A DNA stretch of 7,432 nucleotides from Christensenella sp. UBA4263 (lineage in GTDB: Bacteria; Bacillota; Clostridia; Christensenellales; Aristaeellaceae). This document shows positions 5,408 to 7,432 of the stretch, piece after piece (position 1 is the first letter of the stretch; every line of letters starts with the position of its first letter). The notes beneath the pieces are model-generated. The model was not told the origin of the DNA, did no database searches, and worked only from the letters and a program-made list of their open reading frames with translations. The position numbers and the translations under genes were made by a program. The DNA lies in assembly GCA_002395225.1 (NCBI GenBank), contig DGWH01000154.1, positions 1 to 7,432 on the forward strand, in the 5' to 3' direction.

Positions 5408-6961
5408 TTGGATAACTTTCAGAAAATCATCATCATCGACTTCGGCGCACAGTATACCCAGCTGATCGCCAGGCGGATTCGCGAGGAACATGTCTACTGC
5501 GAAGTACTGCCCTTTAGCTCGCCCATTCAGACCATTCTTGACCAACATCCGGCAGGAATCATCTTTTCCGGCGGACCGGCGTCTGTTCTGGATCCGGATG
5601 CACCGGCCCTGGACCCGGAGATTTTTAACTGCTCTGTTCCCATCCTCGGCATCTGTTATGGCATGCAGTTCACGGCGCACGCACTCGGCGGAACGGTCGA
5701 AAAAGCCGCTCAGCGGGAATACGGCCGGGTCAGTGTCACATTTGACCTCTCTTCCCCGCTGTTCCATCACATGCATCCCACCTCCTGCGTCTGGATGAGC
5801 CATACGTATGCCGTAACCCAGGCACCCGCCGGCTTTACCTCCGTTGCGTCCAGTTCAAACTGTGCCTTCTGTGCAATGCAGAATCCGGAAAAGCAGATCT
5901 ATGCCGTCCAGTTTCATCCCGAGGTAACTCATTCCGAAGAAGGACAGATGATTCTGCACAATTTCCTCTACGAAATCTGTCATTGCCGCGGAGACTGGAC
6001 CATGTCGGCCTTTATCGACAATGCCGTTCTTTCCATCCGGAAGAAAGTCGGTCCCACTGACCGGGTCCTGCTGGGTCTTTCCGGGGGCGTTGATTCCTCC
6101 GTCGCTGCCGCCCTTCTGTCAAGAGCCATTGGGCGGCAGCTGACCTGTGTGTATGTCAATCACGGATTCATGCGAAAAGGTGAAACCGAATCCATCCGGA
6201 AGGTGTTCACGGAGCAGTTCCCGGTAAACCTGATCACCGTCGATGCCGGTCAGGCGTTCATGGACAAGCTGCGCGGCGTTTCCGATCCGGAACAGAAACG
6301 GAAGATGATCGGCAGTGAATTCGTAAACACCTTCTCTAAGCAGGCCCGGCAGCAGGCCAATACCCGTTTCCTTGCTCAGGGAACCATCTATCCGGATGTC
6401 ATTGAATCCGGCTCCGTAAAAGGCAGCGCCGTTATCAAATCCCATCATAATGTGGGCGGTCTCCCGGAGGATGTCTCCGCACTGTTTACCGGCGGGCTCA
6501 TCGAGCCGCTTCGCATGCTCTTTAAGGACGAAGTCAGGCAATTGGGTGAATCGCTGGGCCTTCCGGCAGATCTGGTCTGGCGTCAGCCTTTTCCGGGTCC
6601 CGGGCTTGCCATTCGAATCATGGGAGAGATCACGCCGGAAAAGGTGGACATTGTCCGGGAGAGCGATGCCATTCTGCGGGAGGAGATTCAGAAAGCAGGC
6701 CTCGGCAAAACCATCAGCCAGTACTTCACCGTCCTTACCAATACAAAATCCGTCGGTGTCATGGGCGATGAACGGACGCACGACTATGTGCTCGCCCTCC
6801 GCGCCGTGACCACCGATGATTTCATGACCGTCGACTGGGCCAAACTTCCCTATGAGGTCCTTGATTCCATTTCCTCACGAATTGTGAACGAAGTGCCGCA
6901 TGTTAACCGGATCGTTTACGACATTACCACAAAACCGCCGGCAACGGTCGAGTGGGAATAA
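5408..6961 (+). CDS. guaA: GMP synthase (glutamine-hydrolysing)
   Basis: GuaA makes GMP from XMP, ATP and glutamine, the last step of de novo guanine nucleotide synthesis, in the cytoplasm. The 517-aa protein has the usual two-part layout and length. The class I glutamine amidotransferase domain (about 1-195) carries the triad Cys83 in GICYGMQ, His170 and Glu172 in QFHPEV. The ATP-pyrophosphatase domain follows, with P-loop SGGVDSS (225-231). The C-terminal dimerisation and XMP-binding domain contains the RQPFPGPGLAIRI stretch and ends in TTKPPATVEWE, the typical finish. All catalytic residues are present. Translation starts at TTG. It has its own promoter and is not followed by an obvious partner gene. 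No convincing intrinsic terminator is seen right after the stop: a CTGGT/ACCAG hairpin near 7000-7016 lacks a T-run. Confidence 0.98.
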   Translation: MDNFQKIIIIDFGAQYTQLIARRIREEHVYCEVLPFSSPIQTILDQHPAGIIFSGGPASVLDPDAPALDPEIFNCSVPILGICYGMQFTAHALGGTVEKAAQREYGRVSVTFDLSSPLFHHMHPTSCVWMSHTYAVTQAPAGFTSVASSSNCAFCAMQNPEKQIYAVQFHPEVTHSEEGQMILHNFLYEICHCRGDWTMSAFIDNAVLSIRKKVGPTDRVLLGLSGGVDSSVAAALLSRAIGRQLTCVYVNHGFMRKGETESIRKVFTEQFPVNLITVDAGQAFMDKLRGVSDPEQKRKMIGSEFVNTFSKQARQQANTRFLAQGTIYPDVIESGSVKGSAVIKSHHNVGGLPEDVSALFTGGLIEPLRMLFKDEVRQLGESLGLPADLVWRQPFPGPGLAIRIMGEITPEKVDIVRESDAILREEIQKAGLGKTISQYFTVLTNTKSVGVMGDERTHDYVLALRAVTTDDFMTVDWAKLPYEVLDSISSRIVNEVPHVNRIVYDITTKPPATVEWE

Positions 6962-7036
6962 AACCGACTCTAAAAGGACAAACATTCCCTGCGTCCGGGC
7001 TGGTATCAAAAACCAGACAGGGCACAGGGGCCTTCT

Positions 7037-7243
7037 TTGTCTCTCAGTGGCATCAAAGACCTCCCCTACATCTTCGATCGCTTCTACAGCACATCGGATG
7101 CAGCGAATCCTCATGGAACTGGGCTTGAACTCAGCATTGCCAGGGAGATCGCCCGGCGTCATCATGCCAGAATCAGCGCATCCAACCGTCCTGAGGGGGG
7201 CTGCACCATAGAGGCGCTTTTCCCTTCCATGTACAGCAGATGA
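7037..7243 (+). pseudogene. C-terminal remnant of a sensor histidine kinase
   Basis: The 68-codon frame matches only the end of a histidine kinase ATP-binding domain. It has the F-box DLPYIFDRFYST, then a G2-like box HGTGLELSIAREIA, then the terminal strands ISASNRPEGGCTIEALFP. The phospho-accepting His, the N box and most of the G1 box are missing. The frame is open only from 6974, just after guaA, and that stretch shows no kinase similarity in any forward frame. The G2 box usually reads GxGLGL, but here the second Gly is Glu. It cannot be a working kinase. No convincing Shine-Dalgarno precedes it; the TTG at 7037 is nominal. Deletion or rearrangement fused the kinase tail to the DNA behind guaA. 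Bases 6962-7036 hold nothing else recognisable. Confidence 0.7.
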
Positions 7244-7258
7244 TCATCTGTTTTCTTT
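7235..7258 (+). terminator. small hairpin with T-rich tail at the end of the kinase remnant
   Basis: CAGATGATCATCTG (7237-7250) is a perfect palindrome that can fold with a GATC loop, can be lengthened by a G-U and an A-U pair, and is followed by TTTTCTTT. The TGA stop of the kinase remnant (7241-7243) lies inside it. The stem is short, so terminator strength is doubtful; it is probably the old terminator of the kinase gene. Confidence 0.4.
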
Positions 7259-7260
7259 GA

Positions 7261-7432
7261 AGGGCAGCACTGAGTTCCCTGCTGGAATCGTTCTGCGCCG
7301 AGATCTTCGAACATGTTTTTTCTGAAGAGCTGAACAAGGAAAAGACCCATGACTTTTCGGCCGAGCACGACACAAAAGCCAGGCTCACGCACATCCTGTA
7401 CCACATGCAGGAGCATATCGACTATCTGCCCG
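7261..7432 (+). pseudogene. start-less coding remnant, possibly of an AraC-type regulator, running off the window
   Basis: The frame is open from just after a TGA at 7258-7260 to the window edge (57 codons). It has no plausible start codon near its front: the only in-frame ATG lies close to the end (7406). The translation contains an amphipathic acidic stretch (FCAEIFEHVFSEEL) and ends ARLTHILYHMQEHIDYLP. That ending is like the helix leading into the DNA-binding domain of AraC-family regulators, which often reads ILxYIxEHY. This similarity is weak and from memory of the family. A gene fragment beside a kinase fragment is plausible as joint decay of a regulatory locus. It could also be chance open sequence. 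Confidence 0.35.

Overview
The window reads as chromosomal DNA from a low-to-mid GC member of the Bacillota (Firmicutes). The support is consensus AGGAGG-type ribosome sites, a TTG-started guaA, the sequence style of MnmE and the ABC exporter, and three exact copies of the ParB-binding site parS (TGTTTCACGTGAAACA). parS usually marks the replication-origin region. No DnaA-box cluster is visible, so oriC itself is probably outside the window. The genus cannot be named from this sequence alone.

Layout. Bases 1-118 are AT-rich leader with a candidate promoter. Bases 119-3775 (+) look like a three-gene operon. It holds two tandem paralogues of the succinylglutamate desuccinylase/aspartoacylase (AstE/AspA, M14-like) family that overlap by ATGA, then, 19 bp later, a complete ABC half-transporter of the multidrug/lipid exporter type. 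The first paralogue keeps the zinc ligands of the family. The second has lost both histidine ligands but keeps the Asn-Arg pair and the candidate catalytic Glu, so it looks like a pseudoenzyme partner.

Bases 3776-3907 separate this operon from the convergent mnmE gene and hold three parS sites. Each parS is the core of a longer perfect palindrome (42, 30 and 24 bp). The outer two palindromes run into the stop codons of the two convergent genes, and the first has the form of a bidirectional intrinsic terminator. This is the most unusual structure in the window.

Bases 3908-5266 (-) encode MnmE, the tRNA-modification GTPase. A 141-bp divergent promoter region then leads to guaA (+, 5408-6961), GMP synthase. 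mnmE is not next to mnmG, jag or parAB here, which departs from the usual origin-proximal order.

Bases 6962-7432 look like decayed DNA: the C-terminal end of a sensor histidine kinase with no front half, ending in a small hairpin, then an open stretch without a start codon that faintly resembles an AraC-type regulator and runs off the window. The housekeeping genes mnmE and guaA are functionally independent. The substrate of the hydrolase pair and exporter cannot be deduced from sequence.
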